This document shows positions 11,343 through 20,152 of a DNA stretch of 64,000 nucleotides, piece after piece (the first letter of the stretch is position 1; the number at the start of each line of letters is the position of its first letter). Both the position numbers and the translations under genes were made by a program. Source of the stretch: Rhizobium sp. BK399 (GTDB lineage Bacteria; Pseudomonadota; Alphaproteobacteria; Rhizobiales; Rhizobiaceae); the NCBI RefSeq assembly GCF_014194695.1, contig NZ_JACIAH010000001.1, positions 310,001-374,000 of the forward strand, given 5' to 3'. Under the pieces are notes generated by a model. That model saw nothing but the letters and a program-made list of their open reading frames with translations, searched no databases and was not told where the DNA came from.

Positions 11343-13220
11343 ATGGCAAACGGCAAAACAGTCTCTGATTCCAACCTGCTGCGGACGCTGTTCAATCTCT
11401 GGCCCTACATGTGGCCGACCGGTCGTACCGATCTCAAGATGCGCGTCGTCTGGGCGTCGGTCTATCTGCTTGTCTCCAAGTTCGTCCTGCTGCTCGTTCC
11501 CTATTTCTTCAAGTGGTCTACGGATGCGCTGAACGGCAGGATGGACCTCGCCGGGAAAGTGCCGGACCTTTTCGTCGGGGCGACGGCGTTAGTGATCGCC
11601 TACAACGTCACGCGCCTCCTCCAACTCGGTCTGAACCAGTTACGCGATGCACTCTTTGCCAGCGTCGGACAACACGCCGTCCGGCAGTTGGCCTACAAGA
11701 CGTTCGTGCATATGCACGAACTGTCACTGCGCTTTCACCTGGAACGAAAGACCGGTGGATTGTCGCGGGTCATCGAGCGGGGCACGAAAGGGATCGAGAC
11801 CATCGTCCGCTTCACGATCCTCAACTCCGTTCCGACGCTGATCGAATTCCTGCTGACCGCCATCATCTTCTGGTGGGGCTATGGGTTTTCCTACCTCGCC
11901 GTCACCGCGTTCACAGTCTGGGCCTACATCTGGTTCACGATCCGGGCCAGCGACTGGCGCATCGCCATCCGCCGCACGATGAACGACAGCGACACCGACG
12001 CCAACACCAAGGCGATCGACTCTCTCCTCAACTTCGAGACGGTCAAGTACTTCGGCAACGAGGAGATGGAGGCCCGGCGCTTCGACAGGTCGATGGAGCG
12101 CTATGAGAAAGCGGCGACTGACGTCTGGACTTCGCTCGGCTGGCTGAACTTCGGCCAGGGCGTAATCTTCGGTCTGGGAACGACTGTCATGTTGATCCTG
12201 TCAGCCCTCGCGGTCCAACGCGGCGAACAGACAGTCGGCGATTTCGTCTTCGTTAACGCAATGTTGCTGCAGCTCTCCGTCCCGCTGAACTTCATTGGCT
12301 TCGTCTATCGCGAAATTCGCCAGGGGCTGACCGACATCGAGCAGATGTTCGATCTCCTTGAAGTCAAGGCCGAGGTGAAAGACGCACCCGATGCCGCCCC
12401 CCTGGATATCAAGCAAGGCGCCATCTCCTTCAAGGACGTGCATTTTTCCTACGACCCCGCCCGACCGATCCTCAAAGGCATTTCCTTCGAGGTGCCGGCC
12501 GGCAAGACCGTCGCAGTTGTCGGCCCGTCTGGGGCGGGAAAATCGACATTGTCGCGTCTGCTCTATCGTTTCTACGATATCCAGAGCGGTTCGGTCTCCG
12601 TTGACGGCCAGGATGTCAGGGCGGTGACGCAGAAGAGCTTGCGATCGGCGATCGGCATGGTTCCGCAGGATACCGTCCTTTTCAACGATACGGTTGCCTA
12701 CAACATCCGCTACGGTCGCCCATCCGCCAGCGACGCAGAGGTAAAGACTGCCGCCGAAATCGCGCAGATCGCTCACTTCATCGATCTGTTGCCGGAAGGC
12801 TTTGACACCAGGGTCGGCGAGCGCGGCCTGAAGCTGTCCGGCGGCGAAAAGCAGCGCGTCGCAATCGCGCGAACGGTCCTGAAGGCGCCACCGATTCTCA
12901 TCCTCGACGAGGCCACTTCTGCCCTAGACACCACGACCGAGCGAGACATCCAGACCGCGCTCGATGTGGTATCGAAGAACCGCACGACGCTGGTCATCGC
13001 CCACCGCCTGTCGACAGTCATCGGCGCCGACGAGATCATCGTTCTGAAGAGCGGCGAGATTGCTGAACGCGGCACCCACGCAGAACTCCTTCAAAAGAAT
13101 GGCCTATACGCCTCGATGTGGAACCGACAGCGTGAGGCCACGCAGGCCGAAGAGCACCTGAAGCAGGTCCGCGAAAATGACGATTTGGGTATCGTGAACA
13201 GGCTTGCGCCCGCGAACTAG
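11343..13220 (+). CDS. Atm1-type ABC exporter (fused permease and ATPase)
   Basis: A 625-residue half-transporter: six-helix membrane domain (about residues 30-330), then an ATPase domain with Walker A GPSGAGKST, Q-loop VPQDTVLFNDT, signature LSGGEKQR, Walker B ILILDEATSALD and switch His in IAHRL. LNFETVKYFGNE and TLVIAHRLSTV are typical of the Atm1/HMT1 group that moves glutathione-linked or persulfide species out of the cytosol. ATG 11343 with GGGAGA upstream is preferred to the ORF start at 11238, whose extra 35 residues look non-coding. The exact substrate is not shown. Confidence 0.88.
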   Translation: MANGKTVSDSNLLRTLFNLWPYMWPTGRTDLKMRVVWASVYLLVSKFVLLLVPYFFKWSTDALNGRMDLAGKVPDLFVGATALVIAYNVTRLLQLGLNQLRDALFASVGQHAVRQLAYKTFVHMHELSLRFHLERKTGGLSRVIERGTKGIETIVRFTILNSVPTLIEFLLTAIIFWWGYGFSYLAVTAFTVWAYIWFTIRASDWRIAIRRTMNDSDTDANTKAIDSLLNFETVKYFGNEEMEARRFDRSMERYEKAATDVWTSLGWLNFGQGVIFGLGTTVMLILSALAVQRGEQTVGDFVFVNAMLLQLSVPLNFIGFVYREIRQGLTDIEQMFDLLEVKAEVKDAPDAAPLDIKQGAISFKDVHFSYDPARPILKGISFEVPAGKTVAVVGPSGAGKSTLSRLLYRFYDIQSGSVSVDGQDVRAVTQKSLRSAIGMVPQDTVLFNDTVAYNIRYGRPSASDAEVKTAAEIAQIAHFIDLLPEGFDTRVGERGLKLSGGEKQRVAIARTVLKAPPILILDEATSALDTTTERDIQTALDVVSKNRTTLVIAHRLSTVIGADEIIVLKSGEIAERGTHAELLQKNGLYASMWNRQREATQAEEHLKQVRENDDLGIVNRLAPAN

Positions 13221-13348
13221 CCTGGCAATTCGACTGCTTTACTGTTCAGAAGCACGTCATAGATGTGGGTCGAGGAGGTGCGGCATTGCCGACGCCGCGG
13301 TTTCCTTGTAACCAGCGGTGAGAAAAGAACGCTAGGAGCGCGGTATAG

Positions 13349-14047
13349 ATGAGCTTGTTCAATACGGTACGCAACACCATCGTCCCGGTGCACAAGGAAG
13401 GTTATCCCTTCATCGCCGCGTTCTTCGTCGCATCGCTGGTTTTGGGATGGATCTTCAAGCCACTGTTCTGGATCGGTCTGATCCTGACACTCTGGTGTGC
13501 CTATTTCTTCCGTGACCCCGAGAGAATGACGCCTCAGGACGACGATCTCGTCATCTCCCCGGCTGATGGCAAGGTTTCATCCGTCCAGATGGTCGTACCG
13601 CCGGTCGAGCTGAATCTCGGCAGCGAGCCGATGCTGCGCATCTCGGTGTTCATGAACGTCTTCAACTGCCACGTGAACCGCTCGCCGGTGCGTGGCCGGA
13701 TCGTCAGCGTGAACTACCGGTCGGGCAGCTTCGTGAACGCTGAGCTCGACAAGGCGAGCGAAGACAACGAACGCAACGGCCTTGTCATCGAGACCAAGCA
13801 TGGCCAGATCGGTGTCGTGCAGATTGCCGGCCTTGTTGCCCGACGCATCCTTTGCTGGGCAAACCCGAACGACCCGCTGGATGCCGGCGAACGCTTTGGC
13901 CTTATTCGCTTCGGTTCGCGTCTTGACGTATTCCTGCCGGCAGGCGCGGCGCCCCGGGTGACGCTCGGCCAGACGGCAATCGCCGGAGAAACCGTGCTGG
14001 CCGAATTCGGCTCAGCCAAGGGTCCGGTCGTCAGCCGTCGAAGCTAA
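13349..14047 (+). CDS. psd: Phosphatidylserine decarboxylase (short form)
   Basis: A 232-residue enzyme that makes phosphatidylethanolamine. It has N-terminal hydrophobic segments (about residues 20-50), ISPADGKV, the conserved [14 protein letters not shown] stretch, and [11 protein letters not shown] where the family's LGSS/GGST-type autocleavage site that creates the pyruvoyl group lies (here GSR). This is the compact Psd-A form common in rhizobia. It lies 17 bases upstream of pssA, which makes its substrate; co-transcription is very likely. Confidence 0.93.
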   Translation: MSLFNTVRNTIVPVHKEGYPFIAAFFVASLVLGWIFKPLFWIGLILTLWCAYFFRDPERMTPQDDDLVISPADGKVSSVQMVVPPVELNLGSEPMLRISVFMNVFNCHVNRSPVRGRIVSVNYRSGSFVNAELDKASEDNERNGLVIETKHGQIGVVQIAGLVARRILCWANPNDPLDAGERFGLIRFGSRLDVFLPAGAAPRVTLGQTAIAGETVLAEFGSAKGPVVSRRS

Positions 14048-14064
14048 CAGCACTGGAGAGCGAC

Positions 14065-14913
14065 ATGGAAACGCCCTTCCCGCCCTTCGAACCGAACGGC
14101 CCTCCGGATGATTCGGGTCGCGGACCACGGCTTCGCGAAATTCCGTTTCGCCTTATCATTCCGAATCTCATCACGATTCTGGCGATCTGTGCCGGCCTCA
14201 CCGGCATCCGGCTCGCCTTCGAGAACAGGTACGAGCTGGCGGTCGGCATGGTGCTTCTTGCCGCGTTCCTCGATGGGATCGATGGGCGAGTAGCGCGCCT
14301 TATGAAGGCAACGTCGAAGTTCGGCGCACAAATGGACTCGCTGGCTGATATCGTGAATTTCGGCGTCGCGCCGGCGCTCGTTGTCTATGTCTTTGCGCTC
14401 GATCAGGCCCGTTCGATCGGCTGGATCGCCGCCCTGATCTATTCCATCGCCGCGGGCCTTCGTCTGGCGCGCTTCAACGTCATGGCCGAGCGTGAGAATA
14501 AGGCATCGTGGCAGTCGGAGTATTTCGTCGGTGTGCCCGCGCCGGCCGGCGCGATGCTCGTGCTGTTGCCGGTCTACCTCGGCTTCCTCGGCCTCACGAC
14601 GGATCGCACCTTCGCCTATCTCTCCTCCGCCTATACCGTGCTGATCGCCTTCCTGCTCATCAGCCGCCTGCCGGTCTGGTCCGGCAAATCCGAAGGCAGC
14701 AGGCTGCGGCGTGATCTCGTGCTGCCGGTCATGCTTGGCGTCGTTCTATACGTCGCCCTGCTGTCGAGCTTCACCTGGGAGGTCATGGTCGTGACCGCGG
14801 TGCTTTACCTTTGCACGCTGCCGTTCGGCGCCCGGAAATGGAAGCGCAAATACGGCACGCTGACGATCGAGGAACCCGGCGTCGGCGAAGACGATATCGG
14901 ACGCCACATCTGA
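14065..14913 (+). CDS. pssA: CDP-diacylglycerol-serine O-phosphatidyltransferase
   Basis: A 282-residue membrane enzyme that makes phosphatidylserine from CDP-diacylglycerol and serine. It carries the CDP-alcohol phosphotransferase pattern, here DGIDGRVARLMKATSKFGAQMDSLAD, and about eight hydrophobic segments. A hydrophilic Pro-rich N-terminus of about 30 residues precedes the first helix. It forms an operon with psd, so both steps to phosphatidylethanolamine are linked. Confidence 0.95.
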   Translation: METPFPPFEPNGPPDDSGRGPRLREIPFRLIIPNLITILAICAGLTGIRLAFENRYELAVGMVLLAAFLDGIDGRVARLMKATSKFGAQMDSLADIVNFGVAPALVVYVFALDQARSIGWIAALIYSIAAGLRLARFNVMAERENKASWQSEYFVGVPAPAGAMLVLLPVYLGFLGLTTDRTFAYLSSAYTVLIAFLLISRLPVWSGKSEGSRLRRDLVLPVMLGVVLYVALLSSFTWEVMVVTAVLYLCTLPFGARKWKRKYGTLTIEEPGVGEDDIGRHI

Positions 14914-14959
14914 CACTTTCCCGCGCTCCTTGCGGACATAGGCCTGACTCAAGCCTCGC

Positions 14960-14984
14960 GAATTATGCATTGGATTCATAATTC
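14960..14984. promoter_or_regulatory. AT-rich inverted repeat, possible operator
   Basis: GAATTATG (14960-14967) and CATAATTC (14977-14984) form an 8-bp inverted repeat around 9 bases. It sits 46 bases after pssA and about 90 bases before a 46-residue ORF. The AT-rich arms and lack of a following T-run make a terminator less likely than a protein-binding site. No regulator is identified. Confidence 0.4.
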
Positions 14985-15072
14985 CTGATATGCGGCGCCT
15001 CGATTTTGTCGCTATTGCAGGCAAAAGAGCAATAAATATAAGAGTCTAGGGACAGCACGTGAGGAGAGTATT

Positions 15073-15213
15073 GTGACCCCGAAGAAGACAAGCGTCGAAC
15101 AGCCGGCAAAGTCGGACCTCAGCGCTAACTACCGCCCGCTCGGCCTGAAGGCCGTCCTTGCGGCCGCCCTGATGCTCAAGAGCAAGCCACCGCTCGTCAA
15201 GAAGCTCGCCTAG
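15073..15213 (+). CDS. Small basic protein, 46 residues, unknown function
   Basis: A GTG at 15073, six bases or so after a strong GAGGAGAG ribosome binding site at 15061-15068, opens 46 codons ending in TAG. The product is basic with an Ala/Leu-rich centre (LKAVLAAALMLKSK), possibly a short amphipathic helix. Codon use is GC-rich at third positions like the surrounding genes, which supports coding. I do not recognise a family. It stands alone between pssA and lysE-like genes. Confidence 0.6.
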   Translation: MTPKKTSVEQPAKSDLSANYRPLGLKAVLAAALMLKSKPPLVKKLA

Positions 15214-15290
15214 CGATCGAAGCCGCCATAGCGGCAGACAACGACAGCCCAGAGCGGGCTTCTATTTCCGTCATCGAATTGAAATTGCAG

Positions 15291-15310
15291 CGCGCGTCTG
15301 ATGACGCGCG
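15291..15310. terminator. Possible hairpin terminator between convergent genes
   Basis: CGCGCGTC (15291-15298) pairs with GACGCGCG (15303-15310) around TGAT. It lies between the 46-residue gene (plus) and the end of the LysE gene (minus). No clear T-run follows on either strand, so termination is only suggested. Confidence 0.4.
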
Positions 15311-15344
15311 ACTGATTGTTACTGCTTGCCGACAGGCCGGAAGC

Positions 15345-15968
15345 CTAGGCCGGGTGGAGGAAGCGGACGAGCAGACTGATTGCCAGCAGTCCCATGACAA
15401 TGCCGATGATGACGTCAAGGACCCGCCAGGCGGCTGGCCTTGCAAAGATCGGCTGCAACAGCCGAGCGCCGTAGCCCAAACCGAAAAACCAGATGAACGA
15501 CGCGGTCGCGGCGCCGATGCCAAAGGCGATGCGATCCACTCCGTTGTAGGCGGCGGACAGGCTGCCGATCAGGACGACCATATCGAGGTAGACATGCGGG
15601 TTTAGGAACGTGAAGGTCAGGCAGGTTGCGACGGCTGCCTTCAGACCCAGTGGTCTCGGAGAATCAGCCTGCATTGCGCCCGGGTGAAAGGCCCTGCGAA
15701 ATGCCACCACGGCGTATGAACCGAGGAAGATTGCCCCCCCTATCGTCACGACTGAGAGCAGAATTGGCGATTGAGCAACGAGGGTGCCTAGCCCGCCAAC
15801 GCCGGCCGCAATCAGCGCTGCATCCGACAGTGCGCAGATGAGGCACAAGATGAAAACATGCGACCGGAGCAGACCCTGGCGCAGGATGAATGCGTTCTGC
15901 GCTCCGATCGCGATGATGAGCGAGGCGCCAAGGAAGAAGCCGGCAAGTGCGGCCGAAATGGAGATCAT
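15345..15968 (-). CDS. LysE/ArgO-family amino-acid exporter
   Basis: A 207-residue inner-membrane protein with about six hydrophobic segments. GASLIIAIGAQNAFILRQGL near the N-terminus and FTFLNPHVYLDMVVLIG in the middle are LysE/ArgO signatures; the family exports basic amino acids such as lysine and arginine. No LysG/ArgP-type regulator is adjacent. The next minus-strand gene (SRAP) ends 38 bases upstream of its start. Confidence 0.9.
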   Translation of the reverse strand: MISISAALAGFFLGASLIIAIGAQNAFILRQGLLRSHVFILCLICALSDAALIAAGVGGLGTLVAQSPILLSVVTIGGAIFLGSYAVVAFRRAFHPGAMQADSPRPLGLKAAVATCLTFTFLNPHVYLDMVVLIGSLSAAYNGVDRIAFGIGAATASFIWFFGLGYGARLLQPIFARPAAWRVLDVIIGIVMGLLAISLLVRFLHPA

Positions 15969-16006
15969 GGAATGTTCCGGAAAAATGATGCGGTGGGATT
16001 ATCGGA

Positions 16007-16771
16007 TTAGAAGAAGCTGAGCTGGCCGTCGTCCGGCTTTTTCTTTTCGGGCCGCGACGGCGGCTTTTCCACGCTCACCCTATCTTGCAGATCAGCGCCC
16101 ATATTGGCGACTTTGTTGACCTTGTCGGAAACGGGGATTGCCTCGAAAAAATCCTCCTCAACCGGCCTCATCAGGTCGGCAACGTCGCGCGGTTCTTGCG
16201 TCTTGCAATCCAACCAGCGGGAAAAGTCTTCGGGTTTGATGACGACAGGCATGCGGTCATGGATCGGAGCGATCGCCGCATTCGCCGCAGTCGTCAGGAT
16301 CGCGCCGGTATCGACTTCCGAACCGTCGGCAGAGGACCACGTCTCCATCAGGCCCGCGAAGGCGACGACACCGCCGCGGCGCGGCCTGATCCAGTAGGCC
16401 TGGGACTTCTCGCCGCTCGCCTTGCTCGGGCGATGCCATTCGTAAAAGCCGGAGGCAGGGACGAGGACGCGCCGGTGGCGCATGGCGGCGCGAAAGGAGG
16501 CCTTGCCGATCGCAGTTTCGGCGCGGGCGTTGATCAGCAGCGGAAACTGCTTCGGATCCTTCACCCAACCGGGCGTAAAGCCCCAGCGCACGAGCACCGC
16601 GCGCCGTTCCGGAAGGTTGCTGCCCTTTTCGCGGGTTTCATCCGAGACGACAATGAGGACGGGTTGGGTCGGGGCGATGTTGTAGCGCGCGGGAAAGTCC
16701 TCGAGATCCATGATCCCGAGGATTTCCTTCAATTCTTCAGGGGATACCGTCAGCGCATAGCGTCCACACAT
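16007..16771 (-). CDS. SRAP/HMCES-family abasic-site processing protein
   Basis: A 254-residue SOS-response-associated peptidase (YedK/HMCES type) that crosslinks to abasic sites in single-stranded DNA. Met-Cys at the start (MCGRYAL) supplies the crosslinking Cys2 after Met removal; NARAET, ASGFYEWH (Glu) and IHDRMPVVI (His) supply the other conserved residues. The C-terminal 25 residues are charged and variable, ending in DGQLSFF. All key residues are intact. Confidence 0.93.
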   Translation of the reverse strand: MCGRYALTVSPEELKEILGIMDLEDFPARYNIAPTQPVLIVVSDETREKGSNLPERRAVLVRWGFTPGWVKDPKQFPLLINARAETAIGKASFRAAMRHRRVLVPASGFYEWHRPSKASGEKSQAYWIRPRRGGVVAFAGLMETWSSADGSEVDTGAILTTAANAAIAPIHDRMPVVIKPEDFSRWLDCKTQEPRDVADLMRPVEEDFFEAIPVSDKVNKVANMGADLQDRVSVEKPPSRPEKKKPDDGQLSFF

Positions 16772-16813
16772 AGGAGTGTCTTTGCACTCCGATCCGCTGC
16801 GGTCAAGGTTCGC

Positions 16814-17134
16814 TCAGCTGCGCGGCGCGAACAGGATCATGGCGGTGCCGCAGAGGCAGACGAGTGCACCACCGATGTCCCAGCGGTCGGGGACACGGTT
16901 TTCCACAATCCACAGCCAGATCAGCGAAGCCACGATATAGATGCCACCATAAGCGGCGAAGGTGCGGCCAGCGGCCTCAGTTGGCACGAAGGTAAGGAGC
17001 CATGCAAAGAGCGCCAGAGACACCATGCCCGGCGCTAGCCACCAGGCGGGCTTTGCCATCCGCAGCCATGCCCAGAAGGCAAAACAACCGGCAATCTCGA
17101 ACACTGCAGCAGCGGCATAGATGATATAGGTCAC
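16814..17134 (-). CDS. YnfA/UPF0060 family small membrane protein
   Basis: A 106-residue protein with four hydrophobic helices. [39 protein letters not shown] and the [21 protein letters not shown] end match the UPF0060 family, which resembles small multidrug resistance transporters. Function is not firmly known. It sits between the SRAP gene and a divergent NUDIX gene. Confidence 0.9.
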   Translation of the reverse strand: MTYIIYAAAAVFEIAGCFAFWAWLRMAKPAWWLAPGMVSLALFAWLLTFVPTEAAGRTFAAYGGIYIVASLIWLWIVENRVPDRWDIGGALVCLCGTAMILFAPRS

Positions 17135-17222
17135 GACAGCTCCTTCGAATCGCCGAGTTCAATATATCCGGTGGAACGGCGGCGGCGCCAAGCAAGCCAA
17201 CACAAGATCGACGTGGCATCCC

Positions 17223-17642
17223 ATGAGTTCAATTCCGAAGGCCGCATCCTCGGCTATCCTCCAGCGTGGAGACCGGTTCTTGCTCGTGCTCCGGCGCAAT
17301 CCGCCGTCGGCCGACATGTATGCGTTCCCCGGCGGACGGGCTGAGCCCGGCGAGACGCCCGAGGAAGCTGCCTTGCGCGAACTCGAGGAGGAAACCGGCA
17401 TAACAGCTCACAGCCCTGAGCTCTTCGCGACATACGATCTGAAGACACATGCCGCCGACGGCGCTGTCGTCAGCCACTTCTTTCTGTCGGTATTTCGCGT
17501 CGAGGCCGACGGGGCCGCCATCGCAACCGCAGCCGACGATGCGGCTGCTATCGGCTGGTTCACCGTTGAGGAAATCCGCCGGCTGCCAGTGCCGCAAAGC
17601 GTGCTGGAATGTGCCGAACGGCTGGCATCCAGTGGTGAATAA
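17223..17642 (+). CDS. NUDIX hydrolase
   Basis: A 139-residue protein with a complete Nudix box, GRAEPGETPEEAALRELEEE followed by TGI, matching Gx5Ex7REUxEExGU at residues about 39-61. Such enzymes hydrolyse nucleoside diphosphates linked to another group; the short single-domain form and LQRGDRFLLVLRRN start resemble ADP-ribose pyrophosphatase or MutT-like housecleaning enzymes. The substrate cannot be read from the sequence. Confidence 0.9.
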   Translation: MSSIPKAASSAILQRGDRFLLVLRRNPPSADMYAFPGGRAEPGETPEEAALRELEEETGITAHSPELFATYDLKTHAADGAVVSHFFLSVFRVEADGAAIATAADDAAAIGWFTVEEIRRLPVPQSVLECAERLASSGE

Positions 17643-17696
17643 GACAGTGGAAATTCTTGACCGCGCCTTGTTCCCGTCACGGTCAGAGTATCAACT

Positions 17697-18134
17697 ATGA
17701 GCATGATTCCCGTTCGACGCGTGTTCTTGTCTCTTGCACTATGCGCAAGCGCCGCCCTACCCGCTCCCGTACGGGCACAGGGTCTAACGCCGACAGTGTT
17801 GCCGGAGGAAAATGCGCCAAAAACGGTCACCGTTCCCTACGACGACAAGCTTTCGCGGCTTGCCGAAGTATTGGGGTCGGTTCACTACCTGAGAACTCTC
17901 TGCAAGGCGGAAAACAGCGGCGAGTGGCGCGCGCGAATGCAGCAATTGCTTGATTCAGAGGCCAAGGACGAGCCGCAACGCAAGGAACAACTCACTGCCG
18001 CGTTCAATCGCGGCTACCGTGCTTTTGCGTCCGTTTATACGGATTGCACGCAGGCAGCCATCGTGGCAGAAGAGCGATACCGTAACGAAGGTGCAACACT
18101 TGCCACAGAAATTACGTCGCGGTTCGGAAATTAA
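17697..18134 (+). CDS. TIGR02301-like secreted protein
   Basis: A 145-residue protein with a signal peptide (RRVFLSLALCASAALPAPVRAQG, cleavage near residue 28) and a helical mature part with LSRLAEVLGSVHYLRTLC and GYRAFASVYTDCTQAAI. The two cysteines in these helices could form a disulfide. It resembles the TIGR02301 family of Rhizobiales periplasmic proteins of unknown role. It follows the NUDIX gene by 54 bases. Its TAA stop lies inside a CtrA-like box. Confidence 0.75.
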   Translation: MSMIPVRRVFLSLALCASAALPAPVRAQGLTPTVLPEENAPKTVTVPYDDKLSRLAEVLGSVHYLRTLCKAENSGEWRARMQQLLDSEAKDEPQRKEQLTAAFNRGYRAFASVYTDCTQAAIVAEERYRNEGATLATEITSRFGN

Positions 18135-18147
18135 CGGTTAATTAACC
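18131..18147. promoter_or_regulatory. CtrA-type box TTAA-N7-TTAA within a palindrome
   Basis: TTAA (18131-18134), seven bases, then TTAACC (18142-18147) match the alphaproteobacterial CtrA consensus TTAA-N7-TTAA(C). The right part is also a perfect 12-base palindrome, GGTTAATTAACC (18136-18147). It is about 90 bases upstream of the small gene at 18235, a suitable promoter position. Confidence 0.5.
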
Positions 18148-18234
18148 TCTTTTCACTGGCGGCCGTGTCGTTTTGGGAAAAGGCTGATAAGGTTGTTAAC
18201 TACGCAGTAAGGCATGCAGTTTGAGGAAATGACA

Positions 18235-18492
18235 ATGGAACCAAGCCTCAATGACATCGACGACATGATCGTTCATGAGAAGACTCAGGCGGCCTTGGAG
18301 TACCATAACGAAGCCTGGGCCGACGGCATGGCAGACGGGATCGAACCCGAGATCATTGCCGATACAGCAATCATCCATGCGCTACGTGAAACCATTCGAC
18401 TTCATGGCGAAAACAGCGCGGAAGCGCTATTGGAATCCTTACGCGAGCGCATGCTCGCCGGCGAGTTTTCTCCGACCCGCACCCTGCAATAA
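18235..18492 (+). CDS. Acidic helical protein, 85 residues, unknown
   Basis: An acidic protein, MEPSLNDIDDM onward, predicted mainly helical, with no signal peptide. ATG 18235 is chosen because GAGGAA at 18223-18228 lies six bases away; ATGs at 18214 and 18229 are too far or too near. I do not recognise the family. It sits behind the CtrA-like box and 17 bases ahead of a secreted-protein gene, so a shared transcript is likely. Confidence 0.7.
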   Translation: MEPSLNDIDDMIVHEKTQAALEYHNEAWADGMADGIEPEIIADTAIIHALRETIRLHGENSAEALLESLRERMLAGEFSPTRTLQ

Positions 18493-18509
18493 CGATCACA
18501 GAGAGTTTC

Positions 18510-19256
18510 ATGCATTCCGCTAGGGACAATGCTTCGCGGCCCGCGATCGTGCCGCTTTTGCTTGCAATCGGCCTTAGCGCCAGCAGCTTTCTGACCGGGA
18601 CGTCAGCCCTGGCACTTTCCGAGCTGCAAAAGACTCAAGGACAAACTGAACAGAGCGCTCCCGGGCAAGGCGGCGACAAGCAGGCGCCCTCTCCGACCGC
18701 GCCCGGCGTGCCGATGCCCGACCCGTTGGTCAACTCGCAGGCCGGCCAAGGCAACGACAAGACGCCCGGCGCGCAGGACAACTCGAAGCCTGTCGAGGTC
18801 ATCTACGATATCAGCAAGGTTCCTGAGCCCGTTCGCAAGATGCGGGAACAGATCGTCGAGGCTGCCGCTTCCGGCGATCTCGAGCGGCTGCGTCCCCTGC
18901 TCGGCACTGGTGCCACGCAGACACAGGTAACGGTCGGCGAGCCGACGGACGACCCGATCAGCGCGCTGAAAGACCTGTCGGGTGATCCCGAAGGCGATGA
19001 GATCCTGGCGATCATGCTTGACGTCATCTCAACCGGCTTTGTCCACGTGGGTCAGGGTACGGCTGACGAGATGTACGTCTGGCCCTACTTCGCCGAAAAG
19101 GATCTGAAAGCTCTCACGCCTCCCGAGCGTGTTGAATTGCTGCGAATCGTGACGGCCGGCGACCTTTCCGACATGCAGGAATTCGGCGGCTATAATTTCT
19201 ATCGGCTGGGCATCACTCCCGACGGTAAGTGGAAGTATTTCACCGCCGGCGACTGA
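18510..19256 (+). CDS. Secreted conserved protein, unknown function
   Basis: A 248-residue protein with an N-terminal signal-like segment (IVPLLLAIGLSASSFLTGTSALA, cleavage near residue 36), a Gln/Pro/Gly-rich low-complexity linker (about 40-95) and a folded C-terminal part with MREQIVEAAASGDLERLRPLL, GDEILAIMLDVISTGFVHVG and DGKWKYFTAGD. The last part resembles a helical domain with a small beta end. Probably periplasmic. No known function recognised. Confidence 0.75.
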   Translation: MHSARDNASRPAIVPLLLAIGLSASSFLTGTSALALSELQKTQGQTEQSAPGQGGDKQAPSPTAPGVPMPDPLVNSQAGQGNDKTPGAQDNSKPVEVIYDISKVPEPVRKMREQIVEAAASGDLERLRPLLGTGATQTQVTVGEPTDDPISALKDLSGDPEGDEILAIMLDVISTGFVHVGQGTADEMYVWPYFAEKDLKALTPPERVELLRIVTAGDLSDMQEFGGYNFYRLGITPDGKWKYFTAGD

Positions 19257-19318
19257 GACTTGCGATCCCCTCAGCGAAGACATACTTCTGAGCGATAACG
19301 AACGCGACAGGTGCCGCC

Positions 19319-20152
19319 ATGCCAGCCGTATTTCTGAAGAACCGCTCGCTCGTTCACGTCGGCGGCTTGGAGGCTCAATCCTTCCTGCAGAACCTGATAA
19401 CCACGGATATTGCCTCGCTTCCAGCCGACGAGGCGCGGCCGGGCGCGCTGTTGACCCCTCAGGGCAAGATCCTGTTCGACTTCATGATCTGGCGGGACGG
19501 CGATGGGTTCGTCCTGGAGACCGACGACCATCAGCGGGACGCGCTGCTTAAGCGGCTGACGATGTACAAGCTGAGGGCAGCCGTCGACCTATCGACCGCC
19601 GGCGAAGGTGTCACCGTTTCCTGGGAGGGCGAAAGCAAGGGGCCTGTCGACAGCCGCTTTGCCAAGGTCGGTCTTTCGCTCGTTCGGCAGCCGGGGCAGC
19701 ACGGAATTGATGACCTCGACGCCTACCACGCCGTGCGTATTGCAAACGGAATCGCCGAGTCGGGACAGGACTATGCACTTCAGGACGCATTCCCGCACGA
19801 TGTGCTGATGGATTTCAACGGTGGCCTGTCCTTCAAGAAGGGCTGCTATGTCGGCCAGGAGGTCGTCTCGCGCATGCAGCATCGTGGAACTGCGCGCCGT
19901 CGCGTTGTCACGGTGAAGGCCGAGGCGACCCTGCCACCTTCCGGCACGGAGATCACCGCTGCCGGCAAACCGGTCGGCACGCTTGGGTCGGTCGTGGGGA
20001 ACGGCGGCCTTGCGATCGTTCGTATCGACCGTGCGGGAGAAGCCATGGCTGCCGAAACGCCACTGCTCGCAGGCGACATCCCCGTAACCCTGGAACTGCC
20101 TGCCTGGACCGGGCTGACATTTCCGTCAACGGCGGACGAGGCCAGCGCGTGA
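19319..20152 (+). CDS. ygfZ: YgfZ-like folate-binding Fe-S cluster protein
   Basis: A 277-residue protein of the GcvT-like family. FLQNLITTDI near the N-terminus and the diagnostic KGCYVGQE near residue 182, with its conserved Cys, identify YgfZ/IBA57. These proteins help repair or mature certain [4Fe-4S] enzymes using tetrahydrofolate. Its stop overlaps the GTG of the HD gene, starting a three-gene coupled operon. Confidence 0.92.
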   Translation: MPAVFLKNRSLVHVGGLEAQSFLQNLITTDIASLPADEARPGALLTPQGKILFDFMIWRDGDGFVLETDDHQRDALLKRLTMYKLRAAVDLSTAGEGVTVSWEGESKGPVDSRFAKVGLSLVRQPGQHGIDDLDAYHAVRIANGIAESGQDYALQDAFPHDVLMDFNGGLSFKKGCYVGQEVVSRMQHRGTARRRVVTVKAEATLPPSGTEITAAGKPVGTLGSVVGNGGLAIVRIDRAGEAMAAETPLLAGDIPVTLELPAWTGLTFPSTADEASA

